NCBI GenBank assembly: GCA_963836585.1
Contig: CAWIJV010000003.1
Span: 124,001-188,000, forward strand
Length of the DNA: 64,000 nt
DNA from: BTUB01 sp963836585
GTDB taxonomy: Bacteria > Babelota > Babeliae > Babelales > Vermiphilaceae
Reading direction: 5' to 3'
The notes under the pieces were generated by a model. The model was not told the DNA's origin. It saw nothing but the letters and a program-made list of their open reading frames with translations, and searched no databases. A program made the translations under genes and the position numbers. The stretch's first letter is position 1. Every line of letters starts with the position of its first letter. Below, piece after piece: positions 18,001 to 25,399 of the stretch.

Positions 18001-18456
18001 AATACGATTAGCGTAACACCTATACCAGAAGCATATTTTGTTCAAGTTACCGCAGAAAACTTTTTGGTATATGGCTCTTGTGTTGGTTGCTTTATGGGGA
18101 TCCCATTTTCAGAAGAAGAGGATTGGATACCTTTTGAATCTAATATAAATAAAAAAACAACATTAGCAAATAAATTTATTGATTTAGAGTTAATGCCCTT
18201 TAATGCATATAGATCTAATGATTTGAATATAGGTTTAGTAAAAGGGCAGGTTGAACAAGCATGGCCAGAATTATTGGGATATGCAAAGGATGACAGAAGC
18301 GATTGTTATCGTTATTATATCGACCAGAGAAAACTAGCGGTTGCTGAGATAGAAATGCTCCAATTGCACCATGAGGATATTCGTGATTGCAAAATGCGCA
18401 TAGCGCAATTAGAGAAAGAGCTTGATGCTCTGAAGGCTCGCCTGCGCTCTTCATAA
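15007..18456 (+). CDS. Giant repeat surface protein D (paralogue of C)
   Basis: 1149 residues with the same order as its neighbour: signal peptide (FLFLLLGASSLAIGS), helical part, Cys-rich block, 'GA(I/V)..GG.GIG.N' repeats, 'NTAVG..AL' repeats, a longer run of 'SIAIG(N/S)' units, then LNIGLVKGQVEQAWPELL and a coiled coil. The ATG follows the upstream stop by 24 bases and has a GGG site, so the two are cotranscribed. Residues about 100-500 are nearly identical to the neighbour, the rest diverged. Two stretches of 200 and 262 bases are identical in DNA while DNA between them differs, mostly silently. Role as an adhesin or sheath fibre is inference. Confidence 0.75.
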   Translation: MNYRFLFLLLGASSLAIGSITLPHKVQRRLLLIKDKLDKAELLQMPQFNALIVQLEKGTLDFEDAQVALALQELDQNVSTQVQLYVDKIKKDLDEQGLQDSSRSCISVASSCAGGCPSAPMCIGVSEASNSNFANISGINSITTIGSSALSTACCSTISTPIDSISTFAGPVNITNSTQSEDIFTGAITINGGAGIGGNVNIGGTLNVTNVTNSNDCTTGAVTIAGGAGIGQNLNVCGNTTISGTTTITNTTQSTSCTDGAIVVGGGIGVGGNANICGTVNVSSTTQSTSCNSGAITVGGGVGIAGNLNVCGTLTVDNPTTSNGCGQGALVVDGGVGIGQNLYVCGDTTMEGSLTVIGGTALYDYVDIYGPLNVYGPINTTYYITINGNTVVATNLANCNLSVGDDTNPVSNGTSNTAIGEHALQNNQTGINDTAVGCQALQLNTIGMDNTSVGAQSTAKLSGSNRNTAMGSQALFAATSVDDCTAIGYAALQLNQSPENTAIGAFALQSNLGGPAGPFSTAYENTAVGFSALQGNSDGSDNTGVGFITQMYGVDAYWSTSIGNHTLLYNQSFFNTGLGSAATTYNTAGFLLTGVGASALCYNIAGIYNVACGSSALCYNLLGSFNTAVGESALAYNQGFFNTGMGASALTYNLLGYGNTAVGYFSQEASTFSAYNTTIGFATQALGTMCFAGGYYALAGGVESIAIGNLAESVGVQSIAIGSNSNAGGVQSIAIGNISDAIGELTIAIGNDNEAGGSQAIAIGDETLASGLQSIVLGAEGVAAGTQSLVVGAESRSGGAQSIAIGFQAMTSGTNAIAIGNQVGSDGITAIGIGSEVEATGDLVIAIGNETEATGEGAISIGNLAVSSGETSIAIGSGAVTVGDNAIAIGADMLVGGAGSIGIGAEVTSVGAAAIAIGNGAKSAAGVSVGSGASASTAAIAIGNKATAEVGAIAIGSGATSPSADGVAIGVGAMSPAGGVTIGSLANTERGAYLYGMNNTISVTPIPEAYFVQVTAENFLVYGSCVGCFMGIPFSEEEDWIPFESNINKKTTLANKFIDLELMPFNAYRSNDLNIGLVKGQVEQAWPELLGYAKDDRSDCYRYYIDQRKLAVAEIEMLQLHHEDIRDCKMRIAQLEKELDALKARLRSS
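15319..15518 (+). repeat. Partner copy of 11806-12005
   Basis: The matching 200-base tract in gene D. Confidence 0.9.
16234..16495 (+). repeat. Partner copy of 12721-12982
   Basis: The matching 262-base tract in gene D. Confidence 0.9.
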
Positions 18457-18620
18457 AAATCTTCTTCTTTACCTGTCAGAAATGGCACTTCTTATCATGT
18501 TTTAGCCTGTAAAAATCTTTCTCAAACTATGGTAAAATGGTCCCTGGCTGTGCTATATTACAAGTAGAAACAGTATTATGGTTTTTGCTGTAAAGAAAGA
18601 TATTCTTTAAAAGGTAAAAT

Positions 18621-19028
18621 ATGAACAATAAATTATTTTTAAGCTTATTTTTAGCCTCTTTTGCACCCGATTCCCTACAAGGGATGGAGAGAGGTTATAC
18701 AGGGAAGATGTCTCCTGAAAAAGGAGGAGCATCAAAGTCATCGGATCAAGCCGATATCGTAAGCGTCGTTCCTAGGGTGAACTCGTATAGATGGGGGAAA
18801 CCCTACACTGTTCTTGGTAGCCAATTTGAACCAAGCTTGGAAGTCAAAGGAGAATCGGCAAGCGGTATAATTTATATTCGAAAATCAAATGATAGCCATG
18901 GCGCTGGAATGCCGGCATTAGGTTATGAAGGCGAATATTACCAAGCTGGTGAGAGTAGTGCTAAATGTCTTTCTCCTGAGTTGGCTGCTGAACTTGCTCA
19001 AAAAGCAGGGCTTAGGCATAGGCAATAG
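18621..19028 (+). CDS. Small secreted protein, unknown family
   Basis: 135 residues. The signal peptide (KLFLSLFLASFAPDSLQGMERGY) ends in the recurring G-M-E pattern. The mature part is polar, with VNSYRWGKPYTVLGSQFEP and a C-terminal helix (SPELAAELAQKAG). An AAAAGG site precedes the ATG. It is the first of three small secreted-protein genes on this strand. No known domain is visible. Confidence 0.6.
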   Translation: MNNKLFLSLFLASFAPDSLQGMERGYTGKMSPEKGGASKSSDQADIVSVVPRVNSYRWGKPYTVLGSQFEPSLEVKGESASGIIYIRKSNDSHGAGMPALGYEGEYYQAGESSAKCLSPELAAELAQKAGLRHRQ

Positions 19029-19089
19029 CATTTTTTGAATACAAAAGAAAATAAAAAATTTAAGGTAAAAAGGGGAGTTTTAAGAGAAT

Positions 19090-19746
19090 ATGAAGAGAGT
19101 AAAAATAGCCATTTTAGCCTTATTGGGGCTGTATAGTGCTCTAACGCAAGGTATGGAACGTCCTTCGCGTCCTCCATCATGGTGGCGTAGTGAAGTAACA
19201 AGAAAAGCCCGTCAGGATTATTTTGCGGGTCAAGGTCAGAATTCTACCCCGCAGGATGAGCGCGGGGCAACACAAAATAATTCCCCCACTGATACCTCAA
19301 CTTCATCTACATCATCTGATTTATCTCAGGTAACTGATGCTAAAGAAAAACATCGTCTGGCTAAAATTGAAAAAGATATCAGAAAAATCAATGAGACCCT
19401 GGCTGAATTAGGCGTGGATTTACTTCCTATTGCGATTACAGCTACTACTGGGGCGGTTTCAGGATCAACAGCAGCAACTGTTGCTAGTCAAGCAATCATT
19501 TCTTCGCCGATGGTCGTCTTTAAATTAGGTAAAATTACCTATCGCTTAGGTAATATCATCAAGCATTTGGCTTTCTTATCAGCCGGAAGTCCTGAAGCCA
19601 AACGAGCACGTGATGAAATTCTGCCCACCTTGGCGGCATTGCGAAGAGGATTAGCCAAAGCGCCGGGCATAGCAATAAAACCAATATCAAAATTGATTGA
19701 AAAGATTCAAAGACTGTTGGATAAAGATACACCTGAAGGCAGATAA
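19090..19746 (+). CDS. Secreted helical protein, unknown family
   Basis: 218 residues. Signal peptide IAILALLGLYSALTQGMERP; then a Ser/Thr-rich low-complexity linker (about residues 55-80), and a helical C-terminal half with a small-residue stretch (ITATTGAVSGSTAATVASQA) that could insert into or lie on a membrane. It ends with basic amphipathic helices. It lies 61 bases after the preceding secreted-protein gene. The build (export signal, disordered linker, helical module) is typical of host-directed proteins, but no family is recognised. Confidence 0.6.
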   Translation: MKRVKIAILALLGLYSALTQGMERPSRPPSWWRSEVTRKARQDYFAGQGQNSTPQDERGATQNNSPTDTSTSSTSSDLSQVTDAKEKHRLAKIEKDIRKINETLAELGVDLLPIAITATTGAVSGSTAATVASQAIISSPMVVFKLGKITYRLGNIIKHLAFLSAGSPEAKRARDEILPTLAALRRGLAKAPGIAIKPISKLIEKIQRLLDKDTPEGR

Positions 19747-19930
19747 CTTCTTCTAACTACGCGATTTGAGGGGCCTAAAGAGCTATTTTGCAGGTTATTT
19801 AATGCCCCCCATTGTCCTAATTGTAAAAAAAGCTGTAAAACCCTTGATTTATAAGCCTTTTTTACTGTAAAATTAAATTACAGGTAGAGATATAGTTAGT
19901 TTAATAAATACAGTAAAAAGGAGAGTAATT

Positions 19931-20506
19931 ATGAAGAATGTAAAAGTTAAGGTATTATCCCTGGCAGCGTTAAGCATAGCGGGTCTTCAGGCAAGTTCTG
20001 AGCCGACAGCTGTTGTTGCGAAAGTGGCACGTACTCCTGAAGAGCAGGCTCAACTTGAGAAAATTCAAGCCAGGATGGTAAAAGGTTCGAAAGCAGTTTT
20101 TGAGAAATCTAAAGAAATTGTCACCGGAGCAAGATTTGCCACGGTTATAAGGAATTTGGGTTCCATTAAAACTACTCTGATTGCGATGATCCCTGATCTT
20201 ACCAAGCTTGTTAAAGGTGACTATCTTGTGGCTACTTCATTAGTGCCAAAAGCATATGAGTTGGGTAAACTGGCGTTATCTACTAGTGACGAAATTACTG
20301 CATTAGTAAAATCGGATCCTAATGTAAAAACTCTATTAGCGCCTAAAATAGATGACATTGTTAAAGCCCTTGATGTTCCGTCCATTGTTGCAAAATTGCG
20401 TGCTGCATCTGCCGATGCAAACCCAATTGTAAAAATTGGAATTGACGGTATTATCACTGGCTTAGAAAAAGTGCCATCACTCCTAAAATCAGCGTTACAG
20501 AAGTAA
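19931..20506 (+). CDS. Secreted helical protein, unknown family
   Basis: 191 residues. Signal peptide VKVKVLSLAALSIAGLQASSEP. The mature part is almost all amphipathic helix (KIQARMVKGSKAVFEKSKEI, IDDIVKALDVPSIVAKLRAA), similar in general style to its upstream neighbour but without clear sequence identity. A GGAGAG ribosome site precedes the ATG, and a strong terminator follows. The 184-bp upstream gap is AT-rich and could hold its own promoter. Confidence 0.6.
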   Translation: MKNVKVKVLSLAALSIAGLQASSEPTAVVAKVARTPEEQAQLEKIQARMVKGSKAVFEKSKEIVTGARFATVIRNLGSIKTTLIAMIPDLTKLVKGDYLVATSLVPKAYELGKLALSTSDEITALVKSDPNVKTLLAPKIDDIVKALDVPSIVAKLRAASADANPIVKIGIDGIITGLEKVPSLLKSALQK

Positions 20507-20515
20507 CATAATTTT

Positions 20516-20550
20516 AACTAGACAGGGCAGTGATCCTGCTCTGTCTAGTT
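20516..20550 (+). terminator. Rho-independent terminator
   Basis: AACTAGACAGGGCAG and CTGCTCTGTCTAGTT form a 15-bp stem with one wobble pair, followed by GTTTTGT. It ends the small secreted-protein gene and may also serve the facing ATPase gene. Confidence 0.85.
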
Positions 20551-20574
20551 GTTTTGTCGTGATGCTTTGGATTT

Positions 20575-21744
20575 TCAAAAAGTAACCGGAAATTTCCCGC
20601 TTGCTATCGAATCAAGACCGTAGGCGGTGATATTCGTATCCATCGGAAAAATATCATTGCCCGGATAAATGATGCCCAGATGATCAAGCTTCAGATCGGC
20701 CATTGCAATGTGCATCGATTTAGTAATCTTTGGCGCATCGCCATATTTAAATTCAAACCCCAACCGTTTGCCGCCTTTGATGATAAATAGATCCAGCTCA
20801 GCATCACCATGGGTTGCCCAGAAAAAACATTCTTGCGGCAGTGCTTGAAGCGCGATAATCACCTGCTCAAGAGCAAAGCCTTCCCAAAAAGATCCCAATC
20901 GGGGAAATGTCTGCAACTCTTTTTCATTAGTAATCAAAAGCAACGCATTTAAAATGCCGCTGTCACGAAAATATATTTTGGGCGATTTTACTTGCCGTTT
21001 TTGAATATTCTCAATCCAGGGTGAAAGCCGGCGCACCATAAAAGTGCCCACCAGAATGTCCAGGTAACTGCTCACGGTGTGATACGAGACCGCTAGTGAT
21101 TTGCTGATCTCAGTCGCCTTAAAAATTTGCCCATGATAATGGGAGAGCATGAGCCAAAAGCGCCGCATCTGCTCTGCGGGAATTCTAAAGCCCAGGGCGG
21201 GGATATCATTCTCAAGGAAGGTGGTGATGTAGTGCTGGCGCCACAGATAGCTGAGCGCATCAGTATCGGCCAAATATGAGCGGGGAAAGCCGCCGCGCAG
21301 CCAGAGCTTGTGATCATCCTTTACTTCAGCCAGGCAAAAGGGTGGCAGCTCGATATACCCGATTCTTCCGGCCAGTGATTCTGAGGATTGGCGAATTAAA
21401 TCACGCGAAGCGCTGCCCAGGATGAGAAATTTTCTGTTTTTTGTGGTGGTTACAGGGGCATCCGCCAGTACCCGCAACACCGGGAACAGGTCGGGCCGCC
21501 GTTGAATTTCATCAATAACAATCAGCGGCTCGGCGATATTTGAGAGGGCCAGCATCGGGTTTTCTAATTTGGCCAGGTCCAGCGGGTTTTCCAGGTCAAA
21601 AATACGAACTTGATCCGGGTAATAGCGGTCAATATACTGCCGGGCCAGGGTGGTTTTGCCCACCTGCCGGGGGCCAAAAATGCCACAAATAGGGTGTATT
21701 TTGAAGATAGTCTCAATTTGATCAAAATAAGTGGGCCGTTGCAT
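20575..21744 (-). CDS. AAA ATPase with DUF4143 C-terminus
   Basis: 389 residues. The N-terminal AAA_14 domain has Walker A GIFGPRQVGKTTLAR (about residues 20-35), Walker B LIVIDEIQRRPDLF and sensor LILGSASRDLI. The C-terminal DUF4143 part has WLRGGFPRSYLADTD, a winged-helix-like segment (EISKSLAVSYHTVSSYLDIL) and an HGDAELDLFII...FEFKYGDAPKITKSM stretch that resembles a PD-(D/E)XK nuclease core. The biochemical role of this family is not settled; links to selfish or defence elements have been proposed. It starts at ATG 21744. A relative lies at 28286-29470. Confidence 0.85.
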   Translation of the reverse strand: MQRPTYFDQIETIFKIHPICGIFGPRQVGKTTLARQYIDRYYPDQVRIFDLENPLDLAKLENPMLALSNIAEPLIVIDEIQRRPDLFPVLRVLADAPVTTTKNRKFLILGSASRDLIRQSSESLAGRIGYIELPPFCLAEVKDDHKLWLRGGFPRSYLADTDALSYLWRQHYITTFLENDIPALGFRIPAEQMRRFWLMLSHYHGQIFKATEISKSLAVSYHTVSSYLDILVGTFMVRRLSPWIENIQKRQVKSPKIYFRDSGILNALLLITNEKELQTFPRLGSFWEGFALEQVIIALQALPQECFFWATHGDAELDLFIIKGGKRLGFEFKYGDAPKITKSMHIAMADLKLDHLGIIYPGNDIFPMDTNITAYGLDSIASGKFPVTF

Positions 21745-22199
21745 AGCTTTCCTTGAAGGTAGAAGTTCAAAATTCTATTTTATGGGTACTTTTTTGATTT
21801 TTACCATGAAAAACAGAAGTCTGATTTCTGTTTTTCATGGATCTATTCTACTTCGCAAGATCCAGGGGGATCTTGCTTCGAAGAATTTCGCGGGGCGCTC
21901 CGTTATTATTCAATCAGCCGCAGCCTCCAACCGACTTGCAGGCAATAAGCTTACCAATCAGGAGGTTGCGGATATCTATGATTGGCTTAAGGCGAAGGAA
22001 CTCATTGAAGCAATCGAGATAAAAAAGTCTCTCTCTCCAAAACAGCGGATTGATTAAATTCTAAATGTTGGCGGAAACCGATAATTACGCTATGCTCGAT
22101 TTATACCTGTAAAAAATAGTAATAATTATTCAATTTGAGATTCTGATTGCCAATCTGTCAGAATTAAAGAAAAGATAAACCTATTAGCGGCGATGCCCC
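21745..22199. other. Non-coding, hairpin-rich stretch (455 bp)
   Basis: No convincing gene; a 108-codon frame runs over it but starts inside the opposite-strand ATPase gene and codes for palindromic repeats. From 22060 the sequence becomes AT-rich and contains ATACCTGTAAAAAATAGT, probably promoter DNA for the next gene. Confidence 0.6.
21804..21892. repeat. Two nested palindromes with a dispersed 20-mer
   Basis: CCATGAAAAACAGAA and TTCTGTTTTTCATGG form a perfect 15-bp stem (21804-21840). Next, GCAAGATCC and GGATCTTGC pair. The 20 bases TTGCTTCGAAGAATTTCGCG at 21873-21892 recur exactly at 63342-63361. Confidence 0.8.
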
Positions 22200-23795
22200 A
22201 TGCTAACAAAATTACCTCTGGGTCTTTCTACGTTTGCCAAAATACGGAATTCCGGTCTTGTTTATGTTGATAAAACTGAGCATGCCTATCGGTTGATTAC
22301 TGAGGGAAGCACCAGATATTTTCTCGCGCGGCCTCGTCGATTTGGAAAGTCACTTTTTGTTGATACCCTACGGGAGATTTTTAGTGGTAATAAGAGCCTC
22401 TTTGATGGTCTTTTTATAAGCAAGAGCGAATACAAATGGTATAAGTATGGGGTGATAGCATTAGATTTCTCTTCCATTGAAGTGCTTACTGCTGATGATT
22501 TTCGTGTGGGCGCATGCGAGCTTTTGCAATACATTGCCGATGACTATGATCTTAATATAACTCTTAATGAGCGAAGGCCGGACTCTGCATTGCGGGCTTT
22601 GGTGCGAGCATTGTATGCAAAGTTTGGCCGTGTAGCAATTTTGATTGATGAATACGATAGTCCTATTTTACAAGCTCTCTATAATTCTACGATAGGAGAT
22701 GCAAAGGCAGTCCGCAATAGCGAGAAAGCATTTTTCTCGGTCATAAAAAGTATGGACTCGAGAATAGATTTTGTTTTCATTACGGGAGTTTCATCTTTTG
22801 CAAAAGCCGGCGTATTTTCAGGCATGAACAACTTGGATATTTTAACGCTTGACCCACGCTATTCAACCATATGTGGGTATACTGACGAAGAATTAGAAAA
22901 AGTTCTCATGGCACATATACAAGCATGGGCGGATTCAGAGAAAAGGCCTTGCGGCGCCCTGCGTCAAGAGATTAAGAATTGGTATAATGGTTATCATTTT
23001 TCTGCCGGTTCTCCCTCAGTGTTTAATCCATATTCAGTTCTGAAGGCTTTAGATCTTCGCGCATTTAATAATTTTTGGTTTCAGTCGGGAATGCCGACTT
23101 TGTTGATCGAAGAACTGACCAAGGAATACCGTCGGTCAGAATATCATATGCTCGATTTTGACAAACTAGAGGTAACCGAATCTTCGCTGGGCATCTTTGA
23201 TGTTGGGCTTACCCCATTACCGGCACTTCTTTTTCAAACGGGATATCTCACCATTGCTAACTTTGATAAAGATAAACTTTCATTCGAGCTACGTTACCCA
23301 AATCATGAGGTAAAGGTAGCGTTGCAGAAGCTGCTTTTAAGCATTTACACTTCCCTCGGTCCCTCGGATACAGAAAAAATCGCGCTCTCTCTTTTTGATG
23401 CCCTGTTTGCAGTAAACATTGACCAATTGATTGCTATACTAAAAAATCTCATCGCACGTGTTCCCTATCAGCTGCATGAAAAAAGTGGAGAAAAGTTTTA
23501 CCATGCATTATTGCAGGTGATTTTTGGATCATGCGGACTCTCAGCGCAATCGGAGTTATCAATCAGCCATGGACGCATCGATGCAGTTATCGCATTGCCC
23601 AACCGTTTTTATGTGATTGAGGTTAAGCTCAACGCTTCTGCTCAGAAAGCTTTGGCCCAAATAGAAGAACGAAAGTACTATGAAGTTTTATTGCATCACG
23701 GTAAGCCGATAGAATTACTTGGACTCAACTTCAAACGCCAACCAAAAACATTTGAAATAGAGCCTGCGCATAAAACTATTTCTCCGAAATATTAA
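22200..23795 (+). CDS. DUF1703-type AAA ATPase with PD-(D/E)XK nuclease domain
   Basis: 531 residues. The N-terminus (LPLGLSTFAKIRNSGLVYVD, then LARPRRFGKSLFVDTL as Walker A near residue 43) and VAILIDEYDSPI (Walker B) are the hallmarks of the 'AAA-ATPase-like' family. The C-terminal domain has SHGRIDAVIALPNRFYVIEV, the D...E.K arrangement of the PDDEXK_9 nuclease fold. The family is abundant in Bacteroidetes and intracellular bacteria; its task is unproven, with a mobile-element or defence origin suspected. Start at ATG 22200 after GCGGCGATGCCCC; no strong ribosome site is seen. It stands alone. Confidence 0.85.
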   Translation: MLTKLPLGLSTFAKIRNSGLVYVDKTEHAYRLITEGSTRYFLARPRRFGKSLFVDTLREIFSGNKSLFDGLFISKSEYKWYKYGVIALDFSSIEVLTADDFRVGACELLQYIADDYDLNITLNERRPDSALRALVRALYAKFGRVAILIDEYDSPILQALYNSTIGDAKAVRNSEKAFFSVIKSMDSRIDFVFITGVSSFAKAGVFSGMNNLDILTLDPRYSTICGYTDEELEKVLMAHIQAWADSEKRPCGALRQEIKNWYNGYHFSAGSPSVFNPYSVLKALDLRAFNNFWFQSGMPTLLIEELTKEYRRSEYHMLDFDKLEVTESSLGIFDVGLTPLPALLFQTGYLTIANFDKDKLSFELRYPNHEVKVALQKLLLSIYTSLGPSDTEKIALSLFDALFAVNIDQLIAILKNLIARVPYQLHEKSGEKFYHALLQVIFGSCGLSAQSELSISHGRIDAVIALPNRFYVIEVKLNASAQKALAQIEERKYYEVLLHHGKPIELLGLNFKRQPKTFEIEPAHKTISPKY

Positions 23796-24110
23796 TTTTT
23801 AAGCATGTCCATGGCGAAATTTTTTGCAACAAAATTTTTACCTGTAAGATCATTAATTTTGTTGCGTATTGTCACAAAATAAGCACATTGCAACACGCAT
23901 TTAAAAGTGTTGCGTAGCTGTTGCTTTTGCCGATTAGATCGGCCTCAATGAGAAAATTTTAAGATTATTTTATGTTGCGCAAACGCATGCTTGCAATATT
24001 AATTTTGACCTTTATGATTGGTTAGCGTGATCACGAAAAGAGGGGCTGGTAGGGAATATGAAGCACAACAGTACATTTTTACATTCTAACTACTACATAA
24101 AGGGTGCATC
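23796..24110. other. Intergenic region (315 bp), no gene seen
   Basis: AT-rich, with short repeats around GCAACA/TTGCGT (for example AATTTTGTTGCGTATTG and CACATTGCAACACGC). It probably carries the promoter of the next gene. No RNA gene or palindromic element is recognised. Confidence 0.5.
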
Positions 24111-24799
24111 ATGCATAAACTTTATCTCTTATCGTTGTTGTCTTTATCGCTTTGTGGAATGGAGTTAAGCAGGATTAATCCTGCTTTGGTCCGTGCTTCT
24201 TCTGATTTGGGCAAAATGAAGCTCTATCACAGCGACAGTCAATATCTGGTGAAACACAATGGTCTTTTGCTGGCCGTTGAAAATCATGATGTTGATCCAA
24301 TACTCAAAACGGCTCTTGAGAAAAAATGTCTTAGCAGGCTACTTGAAACCGGTGCAATAAAGGTCCACAAGTTGTCGGATGGTAGCTTTGCATTAGAGAG
24401 CAAAGGGAATGGCCGAGGTGGTGGCCCACTTTGTGCTTGGTGGGCATATTGTTTTGCAAAAGGAACTTTATATGGTTCCGCAGCTGTTGCTGCCGGTGCT
24501 GTAGTTAGCGGGGCTGTTGTAGCTTCTGGTGGCGGTGTGATACCTGCTGCTATTGCTGCTGGAGCAGGTAAAACGATCAGCATTGGTGTTGGGGTTGCAA
24601 CAGCGGGAACAAGTACTATGGCTGGTATAGCTGCGCCGCCGTTGCCGGTGGAGTTACCGCTGGTGCTGGAGCTGCTAATGTTGGTTTGGTTGTAGGAAGT
24701 CTTGCTGCATCAAGTGGATCGGCTACTGGTGTGATTGTTGCTGTTGAGGCGGCTTCACTGGGCTTTGGAGCATTATTTGCAGGTCCATGGTGTCCATAA
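24111..24799 (+). pseudogene. Secreted Gly/Ala-rich protein, interrupted by a frameshift
   Basis: The frame from 24111 encodes a signal peptide (LYLLSLLSLSLCGMELSR), a polar domain and a Gly/Ala/Val-rich part (SAAVAAGAVVSGAVVASGGG). Around 24631-24640 the composition jumps to the -1 frame, which carries on as AAVAGGVTAGAGAANVGL... to GPWCP and a stop at 24797-24799. One missing base near the GCGCCGCC run explains this. Without the shift the product stops at 24695 with an unrelated tail. The restored product would be about 230 residues, with a long glycine-zipper-like segment as in membrane-inserting proteins. Sequencing error and true mutation are both possible. Confidence 0.7.
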
Positions 24800-24815
24800 T
24801 AGTATTTTAAAACTA

Positions 24816-24847
24816 ATACCACAGGACTCAAAAAAATCCTGTGGTAT
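24816..24847 (+). terminator. Hairpin after the Gly/Ala-rich protein gene
   Basis: ATACCACAGGA and TCCTGTGGTAT form a perfect 11-bp stem around a CTCAAAAAAA loop. There is no T run after it, so its efficiency is uncertain. Confidence 0.6.
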
Positions 24848-24851
24848 CACT

Positions 24852-25397
24852 ATGAGTGATTGCATGAATCAAAAACTTCAACTAATTATTCCCTTTAAGA
24901 AAAATATGCATGATAGCATAATAAGCGTTGGCATTATGATTCTTATTTTTCTTAGCCTGTATGTGTCACTTTCAGCTGGTAATCCATTTGCTGAATCTTT
25001 GGGGCCGACTATTGTCAGCGGCATTCGCGTGATAATAATTTGTCTGATTGGTATTTTTATTGCAGCGCTGGCTTATAATCTCTCCTTAAGCAAAAGCAGC
25101 ACGCCGGCCGCAATTTTGAGTGAAGAGGGTGTTTGGGTCCGCTATTATGGCCTTATTCCCTGGCATGAAATCACCGAATTTGGAGAATATATTCGAACCC
25201 CTATTGTAGGCATCGGAATTCGAGTAAAAGATCTTGATACGCTTTCAAAGCAGGCGGCATTTACTGGTAAATGTGGAATCTTTTGGTCCAAAAGATTTGG
25301 ATATCCGCCGGTAATTCTTGCCAATCTTGATCTTGGCAATGAAGAGATCATGAGTTTTGCGAGAGAACTTGAAGCGAATCGTGAAATTTTTCGCTGA
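24852..25397 (+). CDS. Two-helix membrane protein, STM3941-like
   Basis: About 181 residues from ATG 24852; ATG 24864, with GAG upstream, is an alternative. The upstream frame is blocked by a hairpin. Two transmembrane stretches (SIISVGIMILIFLSLYVSLS and VSGIRVIIICLIGIFIAALA) are followed by a soluble beta-rich part with a PH-like pattern: LSEEGVWVRYYGLIPWHEIT, then VGIGIRVKD and a C-terminal helix EEIMSFARELEANR. This is the layout of STM3941-type proteins, whose role is unknown. Family placement is a guess from layout. Confidence 0.55.
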   Translation: MSDCMNQKLQLIIPFKKNMHDSIISVGIMILIFLSLYVSLSAGNPFAESLGPTIVSGIRVIIICLIGIFIAALAYNLSLSKSSTPAAILSEEGVWVRYYGLIPWHEITEFGEYIRTPIVGIGIRVKDLDTLSKQAAFTGKCGIFWSKRFGYPPVILANLDLGNEEIMSFARELEANREIFR

Positions 25398-25399
25398 AA

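Noticed and set aside
21731..22057. 108-codon + frame
   Set aside because: Starts within the ATPase gene on the other strand and encodes two palindromes; composition unlike nearby proteins.
18500..22125. Recurring CTGTAAAA strings before several genes as an operator
   Set aside because: Seen near 18508, 19830, 22106 and 52545, but AT-rich gaps make such 8-mers likely, and spacing to starts is not constant.
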